This document shows, piece by piece, positions 34,915 to 42,830 of a DNA stretch of 64,000 nucleotides. Below the pieces are notes generated by a model. That model saw only the letters and a list, made by a program, of their open reading frames with translations, searched no databases and was not told the DNA's origin. Each line of letters opens with the position of its first letter. Within the stretch, counting starts at the first letter, position 1. Made by a program: the position numbers and the translations under genes. Source of the stretch: CAZUDO01 sp964618895 (GTDB lineage: Bacteria > Desulfobacterota > Binatia > DP-6); NCBI GenBank assembly GCA_964618895.1, contig CAZUDO010000060.1:1-64000 (forward strand). The letters run 5' to 3'.

Positions 34915-36041
34915 GCCGGCTCGCCGACACGCTCGACGGGCGGCGCATCGTCATCTGCGTCGGCAGCGGCGGGGTCGGCAAGACGACCACTGCCGCCGCC
35001 CTCGCCATCGAGGCGGCCCGGCGCGGACGGCGGACCGCCGTGCTGACGGTCGACCCGGCCCCGCGCCTGAAGGACGCGCTCGGCCTCGGCACGCTCGGCG
35101 ACGAGCCGCGACGGGTCCCGCTCGGGCGCGGCGTCCACCTGGACGCCTACCTGCTCGACGTGAAGCGGACCTTCGACGAGCTGGTGCGCGGGCTCGCCTC
35201 CACGCCCGAGCAGGCCCGCGCCGTGCTCGACAACCGGCTGTACCAGAACCTCTCCGGCACGCTCGCCGGCAGCGCGGAATACATGGCGGTCGAACGAGTG
35301 TATCGCCTCGCCACCGAAGGGAACTACGACCTGCTGGTCGTCGATACGCCGCCCGCCCGCCACGCCGTCGACTTCCTCGACGCACCCCGCCGCCTGCTGG
35401 CGCTCCTCGACTCGCGCGCGTTCGCCATCCTGAAGGACCCGACCACCATCCTGCCGGGCGCCGGCTCGCGCCTGGCGCATTTTCTCCTCTCCGCCGTCCT
35501 GCAGGGGCTCGAGCGCTTCACCGGCATCGGGCTGGTGCGCGAGATCGGCGAGTTCGTCGGCGCCATCGAAGCGCTGACGGGCGCGCTCCGGGCGCGCGTG
35601 GCGGCGGTGGGCGAGCTGCTGCGGAGCGACGACACCCAGCTCGTGCTGGTGACCGCGCCCGAGCCGCGGCTGGTGGCCGAGACCGACGCCCTGGCCGCCG
35701 GGCTGCGCGCGATCGGCCTCGGCATCGCCGGCATCATCGTGAACCGGACGCTGCCGCGGGCGATCGCCGCTGCGCCCGCCACCCTCCCGCCCGCGCTCGA
35801 GGGCATCCCGCCACCCCTCGCCCGCCGCCTGCGCGAGGGGTACGCGGATCTGCGCCAGCTGGCGGCGCGGCAGGCGGCCACGATCGAGCCGCTGGTCGAT
35901 CGCGCCCGCGCGCCGGTGGTCGCCGAGGTGCCCATCCTGCCCACCGACCCGGGCTCGCTCGCCGACCTGGGTACGATCGGGCGCCACCTCTTCCCCGAGC
36001 CGGCCGACAGCGCCTCGCCGGCCTCCGGCCTCGGACGGTGA
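34911..36041 (+). CDS. Get3/ArsA-like ATPase, second subunit of a pair
   Basis: The 376-residue partner has RIVICVGSGGVGKTTTAAAL, where the signature Lys of the first subunit is replaced by Ser. LTVDPAPRLKDALGLG, the LYQNLSGTLAGSAEYMAVERV segment and LLVVDTPPARHAVDFLDAP follow, and the same blocks occur in Rv3680-type proteins. The two subunits probably form a heteromeric ATPase, since each supplies a slightly different nucleotide site. The product is cytoplasmic or membrane-peripheral; no transport partner such as ArsB is nearby. It ends 7 bases before the convergent small gene. Confidence 0.88.
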   Translation: MSRLADTLDGRRIVICVGSGGVGKTTTAAALAIEAARRGRRTAVLTVDPAPRLKDALGLGTLGDEPRRVPLGRGVHLDAYLLDVKRTFDELVRGLASTPEQARAVLDNRLYQNLSGTLAGSAEYMAVERVYRLATEGNYDLLVVDTPPARHAVDFLDAPRRLLALLDSRAFAILKDPTTILPGAGSRLAHFLLSAVLQGLERFTGIGLVREIGEFVGAIEALTGALRARVAAVGELLRSDDTQLVLVTAPEPRLVAETDALAAGLRAIGLGIAGIIVNRTLPRAIAAAPATLPPALEGIPPPLARRLREGYADLRQLAARQAATIEPLVDRARAPVVAEVPILPTDPGSLADLGTIGRHLFPEPADSASPASGLGR

Positions 36042-36048
36042 GGACCCC

Positions 36049-36393
36049 TCAGTCTTCGTCGTGTGCGGGCGGCGGGGCCTTCCGGGCGGCCTTCTGCTTG
36101 GTCGCCCGCGGCGTCCGTGTGACCAGCAGGCGGTCGACCTTCAGGTTCAGGTTCACCAGGCTCCCCTGGATCGCCTCCAGCTTGGTGAGCAACCGGTTCA
36201 CGTCGGCACGCGACGGGAGGTTCAGCAGCGCGAGCACCGATTGCAGGTTGCGGTCGACCTTGCCCTTGGTCTCGAACGCCTTCTGGAAGGCGCCCGCGAC
36301 CGCTTCCGCCACGGCGGGGTTCGACAGAAGCTCCCCGGCCAGGCGGCCGAGCTGCTCCTCGCCGAACTCGTACAAACGCTTCACGATACTCAT
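36049..36393 (-). CDS. Small phasin-like helical protein of unknown function
   Basis: The 114-residue product is almost entirely helical: MSIVKRLYEFGEEQLGRLAG, then an Ala-rich helix and a coiled-coil-like NRLLTKLEAIQGSLVNLNLKVDRLL. A Lys/Ala/Pro-rich tail ending HDED follows. The pattern recalls phasins and poly-hydroxyalkanoate-associated subunits, but I cannot assign a family. The start codon at 36393 is only 9 bases from the divergent start at 36403. It is convergent with the arsA pair. Confidence 0.65.
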   Translation of the reverse strand: MSIVKRLYEFGEEQLGRLAGELLSNPAVAEAVAGAFQKAFETKGKVDRNLQSVLALLNLPSRADVNRLLTKLEAIQGSLVNLNLKVDRLLVTRTPRATKQKAARKAPPPAHDED

Positions 36394-36402
36394 CTCCCCT
36401 CG

Positions 36403-36675
36403 ATGAGCCTGGCCATGACCCTGGCCACATACCTCGGATACGCGAGCGGGGTGGCGCTGGTCGCCCCGGCGCTCGAGCCGGGCACGATGCTCGGCACGGC
36501 ACTCACCGTCCATATCTGCCACGCCATCGTGTGCCGGCTCTTCGCACACAACAGCGGATACCCCAAGAACCTGTGGACGGCGCTCGGGGCGGTGGCCGGC
36601 TTGTGCGCGGTGGCCGCGCTCATCCTGCTGCCCCGCCGCAAGCCCGGGCCGCCTCCCCAGCGTCCCCTGCCCTGA
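36403..36675 (+). CDS. Small two-helix membrane protein
   Basis: The 90-residue product has two hydrophobic helices (about 5-30 and 62-78) around HICHAIVCRLFAHNSGYPKN and a basic Pro-rich tail. It is not recognised. Divergent from the phasin-like gene with a 9-bp gap, it has no visible Shine-Dalgarno; an in-frame ATG at 36415 is an alternative start. It stops 6 bases before the convergent radical SAM gene. Coding status is supported by the open frame, membrane pattern and tight packing only. Confidence 0.55.
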   Translation: MSLAMTLATYLGYASGVALVAPALEPGTMLGTALTVHICHAIVCRLFAHNSGYPKNLWTALGAVAGLCAVAALILLPRRKPGPPPQRPLP

Positions 36676-36681
36676 GCCATC

Positions 36682-38403
36682 TCAGCACGCGCCGCACGCG
36701 TGACAGGTGTGCGTGTCGCACGGCGGCGTCTGCAGGCCTGCCAGCGCCTTGCGCCGTTCGGCGAGCAGGTAGCGCTTGTCGACGGCGTGGTCGATGAAGT
36801 CCCACGGCAGGACGGCGTCGTGCGCCAGCGGGCGGTGGACGAAGCGGTCGGGGTCGACACCCTCGTGGCCGCCGCGGAGGGTCTTGAGCGTCGCCCACCA
36901 GGCCTCGGGGCGGGCCTGCAAGCGCGCCACGATCGATGCCGTGCGCCGATCGCCGCGCGACAGCAGCGCCTGCAGGTAGGCTTCCCGCGGGCTCTCGGTC
37001 TCCACCTGCATGGCGGGAATCGCGCCGAGCGCGCGGCGCAGTCCGGCCAACTTCCGGCGCAGCGACGGCAGCGCTTCCATCGGCTCCCACTGGAACGGCG
37101 TCCACGGCTTCGGCACGAACGGGTTGATCGACACCAGGATGCGCCCCACGCGCGGCCGGCCGCCGGCCATCAGGCGCGCGCGTACCTTATGGGCCAGGTC
37201 GACGATGCCGGCCACGTCGTCGTCGGTCTCGGTCGGCAGGCCGACCATGACGTAGAGCTTGAGCGCGTCCACGCCGCCGCCGACCACCCACTCTGCGGCG
37301 CGCAGGATCTCGGCCTCGGTCAGGTTCTTGTTGATCACGCGCCGCATGCGCTCCGAGCCGGCCTCGGGCGCCACCGTGACCGAGCGGCTGCCACCCGCCC
37401 CGAGCGCGGTCGCCAACGCCGGCGTGATGAGGTCCGCCTTGAGCGACGACGGCGATGCACGCCCGCCCGCGGCCGCGATCTCCTGGCAGAGCGACGCTAC
37501 GCCCGGCAGGCTCGCCATCTCGGCGCCGACCAGCCCGATGGTCTGCCGCTCTTCGAGGCCACGCGCGATCTCGCGCCGCAACTTCTCCGGGCTGCGGTAG
37601 CGCACCGGCCGGTACATGAAGCCGGCGGCGCAGAAGCGGCACCCCCACTCGCAGCCGCGGCTGGTCTCGACCAGGAACATGTCGCCGAATACGGCCTCCG
37701 GCGACAGCACCTCGGACGTGGTCGCGAAGCCGTCCAGGTCGGCCACGTAGCGGCGCTCGACGCGCGGCCCGTCGATGGCCACCAGATCGCCGGCCGCGTC
37801 GTAGACCGGGGTGTAGCGGTCGGGGCGATAGGCGCCCCGCACACCCAGGGCGGCGTCGAGCAGCGCCTCGCGCGCGACGGAGCCCCCGGTCGCCGCCGCC
37901 AGATACTCCGGCAGCATCTCCTCGGCCTCGCCGATCAGGAAGAGATCGACGAACTCCGCCAACGGCTCGGGGTTCAGGAACGTGGCCGGCCCGCCCGCCA
38001 TGACCAAGGGCGCTCCCGGCCCGCGCTCGCGCCGCCAGCTCGGGATGCCCGCCAGCGCCAGGCAGTCGAGCACGTGCAGGTAGTCGGTCTCGAACGAGAG
38101 CGAGAACGCCACCACATCGAACGACCCGACCGGCCGGTCGTGCTCGAGCGTACGCAGCGTACGCGGCCAGTCCGCACGCGGGCCGTCGGGGAGGAACGCG
38201 CGCTCGCAGGTGACGCGCGGGTCGGCCGCCAGCAGGCGGTAGACCGCCTGGAAGCCGAGGTTTGCCATGCCGACCGGGTAGGTGTTGGGGTACACGAGGC
38301 AGACCCGGAGCGGCCCGCTCGGGCCGGCATCGAACAGCCGGCGTTCGGCGGCGAGGCGGTCGGGGCGATCGATGGGGGGCCGGGGCATGCGCGCGACCGA
38401 CAC
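36682..38403 (-). CDS. B12-binding-type radical SAM protein (TIGR03960-like)
   Basis: The 573-residue protein has an N-terminal cobalamin-binding-like domain (LRVCLVYPNTYPVGMANLGFQ) and the radical SAM cluster motif SRGCEWGCRFCAAGF (CxxxCxxC). A TIM-barrel core carries TVAPEAGSERMRRVINK and NPFVPKPWTPFQWEPM. The C-terminus ends CDTHTCHACGAC, a possible second metal site. It resembles the family often fused or linked to DUF2344, ribonuclease G and rpmA, but none of those is adjacent here. The substrate is unknown. Start at 38403 or the Met 5 codons later. Confidence 0.85.
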   Translation of the reverse strand: MSVARMPRPPIDRPDRLAAERRLFDAGPSGPLRVCLVYPNTYPVGMANLGFQAVYRLLAADPRVTCERAFLPDGPRADWPRTLRTLEHDRPVGSFDVVAFSLSFETDYLHVLDCLALAGIPSWRRERGPGAPLVMAGGPATFLNPEPLAEFVDLFLIGEAEEMLPEYLAAATGGSVAREALLDAALGVRGAYRPDRYTPVYDAAGDLVAIDGPRVERRYVADLDGFATTSEVLSPEAVFGDMFLVETSRGCEWGCRFCAAGFMYRPVRYRSPEKLRREIARGLEERQTIGLVGAEMASLPGVASLCQEIAAAGGRASPSSLKADLITPALATALGAGGSRSVTVAPEAGSERMRRVINKNLTEAEILRAAEWVVGGGVDALKLYVMVGLPTETDDDVAGIVDLAHKVRARLMAGGRPRVGRILVSINPFVPKPWTPFQWEPMEALPSLRRKLAGLRRALGAIPAMQVETESPREAYLQALLSRGDRRTASIVARLQARPEAWWATLKTLRGGHEGVDPDRFVHRPLAHDAVLPWDFIDHAVDKRYLLAERRKALAGLQTPPCDTHTCHACGAC

Positions 38404-38457
38404 ACATACCGTGCCTCCCGTGCCCCCTCAAGCGAGGCCGGATGCGGCCGGCGTCAG

Positions 38458-38651
38458 CTCCGGCCGATACGACTCCCCGCTCGCCCGACGGCGAGTGTCG
38501 CGGGAACCCTACTCCGCACTCCGCGCCGCGGCGGAGGAAGGTGGGGATATCGTAGTCCTCGGCGCCGCCCTCGCTGCTGGCGGTGAGCAGCGGGCTGGAG
38601 ATGGCCCAGTGGGCCGCCTCGATGGCGTGGTTCTCGCCTTGCGGGATGGCC
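38458..38651 (-). pseudogene. ftsZ: Decayed, internally deleted fragment of ftsZ (3' end plus flank)
   Basis: Bases 38458-38583 match the 3' flank and last codons of ftsZ (39448-39566) in the same orientation, including the codons for the tail DIPTFLRR. A 7-bp duplication (ACTCCGC) removes the stop. At 38584 the match jumps about 400 bp to an internal part of ftsZ (39967-40034) and ends at 38651. This is a direct duplicate of the neighbouring gene, decayed by deletion and substitutions. It lies immediately upstream of the toxin-antitoxin promoter. Confidence 0.88.
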
Positions 38652-38653
38652 GT

Positions 38654-38683
38654 TTGCGGACTGGTACGGAGTCCGGTACCAGT
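38654..38683 (+). promoter_or_regulatory. Toxin-antitoxin promoter and operator palindrome
   Basis: TTGCGG (38654-38659), 17 bp, TACCAG (38677-38682). The palindrome ACTGGTAC-N8-GTACCAGT (38660-38683) fills the spacer and the -10 box, as expected for antitoxin autorepression. The -10 box ends 6 bases before ATG 38689, so the mRNA should be leaderless. Confidence 0.65.
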
Positions 38684-38688
38684 AGGCC

Positions 38689-38940
38689 ATGGCCGCCTTG
38701 CGAACGCTGCCCGCCGCGCAGGCCCGGGCCCGGCTCTATCCGTTGATCGAGGACGTCGCGAAGCGAGGTCCCGTTCAGATCGTTGGGCGGCGCGGCAGTG
38801 TGGTCGTGGTCAGCGCCGACGAGTGGCACGCGCTGCAGGAGACGCTCTTCATCCGGTCGAATCCGGTGTACATGAAGAAGATTCGCGCGTCAGAGCGAGC
38901 CAAGCGGTCGCGCATGAAGCCGCTCGACCGCATCCGTTGA
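38689..38940 (+). CDS. Phd/YefM-type antitoxin
   Basis: The 83-residue protein begins MAALRTLPAAQARARLYPLIEDVAKRGPVQIVGRRGSVVVVSADEWHALQET, the Phd/YefM DNA-binding fold with the conserved VVVVSADEW strand. A basic C-terminal tail follows that would wrap the toxin. It presumably neutralises the YoeB-like toxin and represses the operon. The stop overlaps the toxin start (TTGA). The gene lies between the ftsZ fragment and the true ftsZ. Confidence 0.92.
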   Translation: MAALRTLPAAQARARLYPLIEDVAKRGPVQIVGRRGSVVVVSADEWHALQETLFIRSNPVYMKKIRASERAKRSRMKPLDRIR

Positions 38941-39206
38941 CGTGGAGAGTTCTCTACACACCCGCAGCGCAGCGGGACGTACGGACGATCCGCAGACGGT
39001 ATCCCCATCTCGTGCGACGTCTCGAGGCGATCGACGCGACGCTGCGACGCGACCCGTTCGACCCGGCCCACGGGTTCGAGACGTTGCGCGCCGACCTGAC
39101 GGGCTACTTCTCGCGCCGCCTCGACGGCTTCCATCGGGTCGTCTACCGACTGGAGCGCCCGGACGTGATTGTCGTCGCCTGCCTGGGCCACTACGGTAAC
39201 CACTGA
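38937..39206 (+). CDS. Txe/YoeB-type mRNA interferase toxin
   Basis: The 89-residue protein starts at TTG 38937, overlapping the antitoxin stop. The RelE-fold pattern WRVLYTPAAQRDVRTIRRRYP, the LRADLTGYFSRRLDGFHRVVYRLE block and the terminal HYGNH match Txe/YoeB toxins, whose C-terminal His and Arg residues are catalytic on ribosome-bound mRNA. All conserved positions I can judge are present, so the toxin is probably active. Confidence 0.9.
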   Translation: MTWRVLYTPAAQRDVRTIRRRYPHLVRRLEAIDATLRRDPFDPAHGFETLRADLTGYFSRRLDGFHRVVYRLERPDVIVVACLGHYGNH

Positions 39207-39387
39207 AAGCGCTTCAGTGCCAGGTGGTGCGCCCTGCTACGAAGCGCGCGCCGCCCTCGCCGAATCGCCAGGGCGGATCGAGGTTCTCCTGTCCCATGAG
39301 GGAGATAGGCAGGATAGCCCAGCGCAGTTGACCGAACCTGTCCTTGGACTAAGCTGCTCCGCGGCAGCGGATGGTGCGGTAGACGAC

Positions 39388-39408
39388 CGCGGCGCCTGCG
39401 GCGCCGCG
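39388..39408. terminator. GC hairpin between toxin gene and ftsZ
   Basis: CGCGGCGCC-TGC-GGCGCCGCG is a perfect 9-bp-arm hairpin in the 292-bp gap between the convergent yoeB-like gene and ftsZ. No T-run is present. It may end transcription from both sides; otherwise the gap shows only the start of the ftsZ-flank repeat at 39448. Confidence 0.4.
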
Positions 39409-39498
39409 CCGGAACTCCGGCTCGTCCTCGACCCGCTCCGCCGGCAACTCCGGCCGATACGACTCCCCGCTCGCCCGACGGCGAGTATCGCGGGAACC

Positions 39499-40713
39499 CT
39501 ACTCCGCGCCGCGGCGGAGGAAGGTGGGGATGTCGTAGTCCTCGTCCCCGCCTTCGCCGCTGGCGCTGGCGGTCTGCCGCGCCGGCTTGCCGGCCGACGC
39601 CTGCGTGGGCGTGCTCTCGCCGCGGCGCCGCTTCCACGCCGGCACGGCGAGCGCGTCCTCGTCCAGGAGGCCGAGGCGCTTGATCGGCCGGCCGTCGGCG
39701 GTGTGGTCCGCCGACCCGGTACGCTCGCCGACCGGCCCCGGCCGGTGGCGCTCGCCGGCGGCCTCGCCGAAGCCGGTGGCGATGACGGTGATGCGCACCT
39801 CGTCGCCCATGGATTCGTCGATGACGGCGCCGAAGATGATGTTGGCGTCCTCATCGGCCTCTTCCTGCACCAGGGTGGCGGCCTCGTTGACCTCGTGCAG
39901 CGTCAGGCTGGGGCCGCCCGTGATGTTGATCAGTACGCCGCGCGCGCCGCTGATGGACACATCCTCGAGCAGCGGGCTGGAGATGGCCTTGTGGGCCGCC
40001 TCGATGGCGCGGTTCTCGCCCTGCGCGACGGCGGCGCCCATCATGGCCATGCCCATCTCCGACATGATGGCGCGCACGTCGGCGAAGTCGAGGTTGATGA
40101 GGCCGTGGACCGTGACCAGGTCCGAGATGCCGCGCACGGCCTGCAGCAGGATGTCGTCCGCCTTCTTGAAGGTTTCGAGGATGGAGGAGTTCCGGCCGGC
40201 GACCGACAGCAGGCGCTGGTTCGGGATGGCGATCAGCGTGTCGACGCTGGCTTTGAGCTCGCGCAGCCCCTCTTCGGCCTGCTTCATGCGCCGTTTGCCC
40301 TCGAAAATGAACGGCTTGGTGACCACGCCGACGGTGAGAACCCCGAGTTCTTTCGCGAGCTTGGCGATCACCGGGGCGGCCCCCGTGCCGGTCCCGCCGC
40401 CCATGCCGGCGGTGATGAAGATCATGTCGGCCCCGGTGAGGTGCTCGGTCAGCCGCTCGGCATCTTCCTGCGCGGCACGCCGGCCCGTCTCGGGGTTGCC
40501 GCCAGCGCCGAGACCGCGCGTGAGCTGCTCGCCGAGCTGCATCTTGACCGGCGAGAGGTTGGCGCGCAGCGCCTGCGAGTCGGTGTTGGCGGCGATGAAA
40601 TCGACCCCGGGCAGGCCCGCCGCAATCATGGTGTTGACTGCGTTGCCTCCACCTCCGCCAACCCCGACCACCTTGATCCGGGCCTCACCGCCAGCGTCGA
40701 CGAACTCAAGCAT
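39499..40713 (-). CDS. ftsZ: Cell division protein FtsZ
   Basis: The 404-residue tubulin homologue has the GTP-binding MGGGTGTGAAPV signature, the NTD...L nucleotide contacts and the T7-type loop NLDFADVRAIM. A variable linker leads to the C-terminal peptide DYDIPTFLRRGAE, which binds FtsA and other partners. It builds the division ring. ATG 40713 has GGAGGTG upstream. It is last in the dcw run, 35 bp after ftsA. A degenerate copy of its 3' end lies 850 bp away (38458-38651). Confidence 0.98.
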   Translation of the reverse strand: MLEFVDAGGEARIKVVGVGGGGGNAVNTMIAAGLPGVDFIAANTDSQALRANLSPVKMQLGEQLTRGLGAGGNPETGRRAAQEDAERLTEHLTGADMIFITAGMGGGTGTGAAPVIAKLAKELGVLTVGVVTKPFIFEGKRRMKQAEEGLRELKASVDTLIAIPNQRLLSVAGRNSSILETFKKADDILLQAVRGISDLVTVHGLINLDFADVRAIMSEMGMAMMGAAVAQGENRAIEAAHKAISSPLLEDVSISGARGVLINITGGPSLTLHEVNEAATLVQEEADEDANIIFGAVIDESMGDEVRITVIATGFGEAAGERHRPGPVGERTGSADHTADGRPIKRLGLLDEDALAVPAWKRRRGESTPTQASAGKPARQTASASGEGGDEDYDIPTFLRRGAE

Positions 40714-40748
40714 CTCCGCACCTCCACCCTTTGCGTTCGTGCCCGCTG

Positions 40749-41978
40749 CTAGAAGAACTCTCGCAGCCACCCCATCATCCGTTCGCGGACCGCGCCGAGC
40801 TGGCCCAGCATGCTCGCGTTCCGAGCACGCCCGTGACCGACCTGGTTGAGTCCGTGGAGGACGAGGCCGACCGCACTCGAATACATGGGACTCGCGACGA
40901 CGTCAACCAAACCATGCAGATGCATCGGCACGCCGAGTCGCACCGGCATGCGGAAGACGCGCTCGGCGAGCGTCGTCATGTGGTCGAGGACCGCCCCGCC
41001 GCCGGTGAGCACGATGCCCGACGTGAGCAGCTGTTCGCAGCCCGCACGCTGGATCTCCTGGCGCGCCAGCGTGAGCATCTCTTCCACGCGCGGCTCGATC
41101 ACATCGGCGAGTTTCCGCCGCGAGAGCTGGTACGTGCCGCGACCGCCGAGGCCCGGCACCTCGATCGATTGATCGACAGGGGCCGAGAGCGCGTGTGCGC
41201 ACCCATGGCGCTGCTTGAGGCGCTCGGCCTCCGCGAACGGCGTGCGCAACGCGGCCGCGAGATCGTTGGTGACGTGCGCTCCGCCCACGGGCAGCACGGC
41301 GGTGTGGCGGATCGCGCCGGCGTGGATCACCACCACGTCGGTCGTGCCGCCGCCCAGGTCGAGCAGCGCCACCCCCAGCTCGCGCTCCTCGGGCGTGAGC
41401 ACGGCCTCGCCCGCCGCCAGCGGCCCGGCGAGCACGTCGCGCACGTGCAGGCCGGCGCGGTTGCAGCACTTGATGAGGTTCTGCCCGGACGAGACGGCGC
41501 CGGTCACGATGTGGACACGGGCCTCCAGGCGCACGCCGGCCATGCCGATCGGCTCCTTGATGCCATCCTGGTCGTCGACGATGAACTCCTGCGGCAGGAC
41601 GTGCAGAACCTCGCGGTCCATGGGCAGCGCCACCGCGCGCGCCGCGTCGATAACGCGCTCCACGTCCCCGGCCGCCACCTCGCGATTCCGCACCGCCACC
41701 ACACCATGGCTGTTGAAGCCCTTGATGTGACTCCCGGCGGACCCCGCCACCACGTCCCGGATGTCGCACCCCGCCATCAGCTCGGCCTCTTCCACCGCCT
41801 TCCGGATGGCCTCGACGGTGGCATCGATGTTGACCACGACGCCCTTGCGGAGGCCATGGGAGGCGGCCGTGCCGATGCCGAGGATCTCGGCGCCGTCGTC
41901 AGACGACTCGGCGACGATGACGCCGATCTTGTACGTGCCGACATCGAGACCCACGACGGGGGAAGGTTTTTTTGGCAT
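40749..41978 (-). CDS. ftsA: Cell division protein FtsA
   Basis: The 409-residue actin-fold protein has VVGLDVGTYKIGVIVAE, the SAGSHIKGFNSHGVV segment of the 1C domain, and the ATP-site blocks VALLDLGGGTTDVVVIH and GIVLTGGGAVLDHM. The C-terminal amphipathic helix MMGWLREFF would tether FtsZ to the membrane. It is 6 bases downstream of ftsQ. Confidence 0.97.
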   Translation of the reverse strand: MPKKPSPVVGLDVGTYKIGVIVAESSDDGAEILGIGTAASHGLRKGVVVNIDATVEAIRKAVEEAELMAGCDIRDVVAGSAGSHIKGFNSHGVVAVRNREVAAGDVERVIDAARAVALPMDREVLHVLPQEFIVDDQDGIKEPIGMAGVRLEARVHIVTGAVSSGQNLIKCCNRAGLHVRDVLAGPLAAGEAVLTPEERELGVALLDLGGGTTDVVVIHAGAIRHTAVLPVGGAHVTNDLAAALRTPFAEAERLKQRHGCAHALSAPVDQSIEVPGLGGRGTYQLSRRKLADVIEPRVEEMLTLARQEIQRAGCEQLLTSGIVLTGGGAVLDHMTTLAERVFRMPVRLGVPMHLHGLVDVVASPMYSSAVGLVLHGLNQVGHGRARNASMLGQLGAVRERMMGWLREFF

Positions 41979-41984
41979 GGGGGT

Positions 41985-42830
41985 TCAGGTCCTCTCGGCG
42001 CGGCGCGCGGGCGCAGGGGGAGTGGGCTGGGCGCGGGTGCGCACGATGACATCGGGGTCGAACTCGAGGCTGACCGACGCGATCTCGGTCTCGCGCCCCT
42101 TCCAGCGGGCAAGCACGGGGGGCAGGCGAGCGAGCTTGTCGGCGAACCGGCCCCAGCCGAGCTCGATGGGCACGGTGGGCCGCACCGGCAGGAGCGTCAG
42201 CCCGCGCGTCCGGTGCACGTGCACCTCGGACACGGGTCCGCTACGGGCGGCGATGCGCAGCAGCCCGAGCGCGCGCCGGATGGCGCGCGGGCCGAAGGCC
42301 TGGTCGCCGGCGAGATCGCCGGCCTCGAGTCCGGTCACGTACGGGAAGTCGCGCGGCTCGGCGGGACGGACGGGCGCGAAGATGCGTGCGCGCGCCGCCA
42401 GGTAGTAGAGGTGCGGCGCGCCCGCGCCGTCGGCCACGGCAAGGATCGCGATCGGGCGCTCCTCGCGCACCGTGATCACCACCCGACGCGGCAGCTCGCG
42501 GCGCACCTGCGCCCGGCGGAGCCACGCCTCGGCGTCGAGGCGGGCCGCCACCGCCGCGCCGTCGACGTCCCAGATGCTGGTCCCGGGCTCGATGCCGGCC
42601 GCCCGACGGATGGCGTCGGGGGCGACACGCCGGTGGCCACGCACGACCACCTCCTCGACGGCGAAGTAGGGATGCCGACGGAGGCGGTCGCCCACGAACG
42701 GCCAGCAGGCCACGGCAAGGACCAGCGCGAGGCTCGTGCACAGCGCCCGCACCACGACAGCACGCGTGACGACCACGCGCCCATCGCCCGTCCCCCGCCG
42801 GCGGTTGCGCCGGCCGAAGAGCCGGATCAC
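41985..42830 (-). CDS. ftsQ: Cell division protein FtsQ (POTRA domain)
   Basis: The 281-residue protein has a short basic cytoplasmic part and one membrane helix (about 30-48). The POTRA-type strand block HPYFAVEEVVVRGHRRVAPDAI follows, then an FtsQ domain with LPRRVVITVREERPIAIL. It links early and late division proteins. GTG 42830 overlaps the murB stop (GTGA). No ddl gene separates murB from ftsQ, unlike many bacteria. Confidence 0.93.
   Translation of the reverse strand: MIRLFGRRNRRRGTGDGRVVVTRAVVVRALCTSLALVLAVACWPFVGDRLRRHPYFAVEEVVVRGHRRVAPDAIRRAAGIEPGTSIWDVDGAAVAARLDAEAWLRRAQVRRELPRRVVITVREERPIAILAVADGAGAPHLYYLAARARIFAPVRPAEPRDFPYVTGLEAGDLAGDQAFGPRAIRRALGLLRIAARSGPVSEVHVHRTRGLTLLPVRPTVPIELGWGRFADKLARLPPVLARWKGRETEIASVSLEFDPDVIVRTRAQPTPPAPARRAERT

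Noticed and set aside
39388..39408. Intrinsic terminator of ftsZ
   Set aside because: The hairpin is strong but has no T-run on either strand, so it is listed only as a low-confidence terminator.
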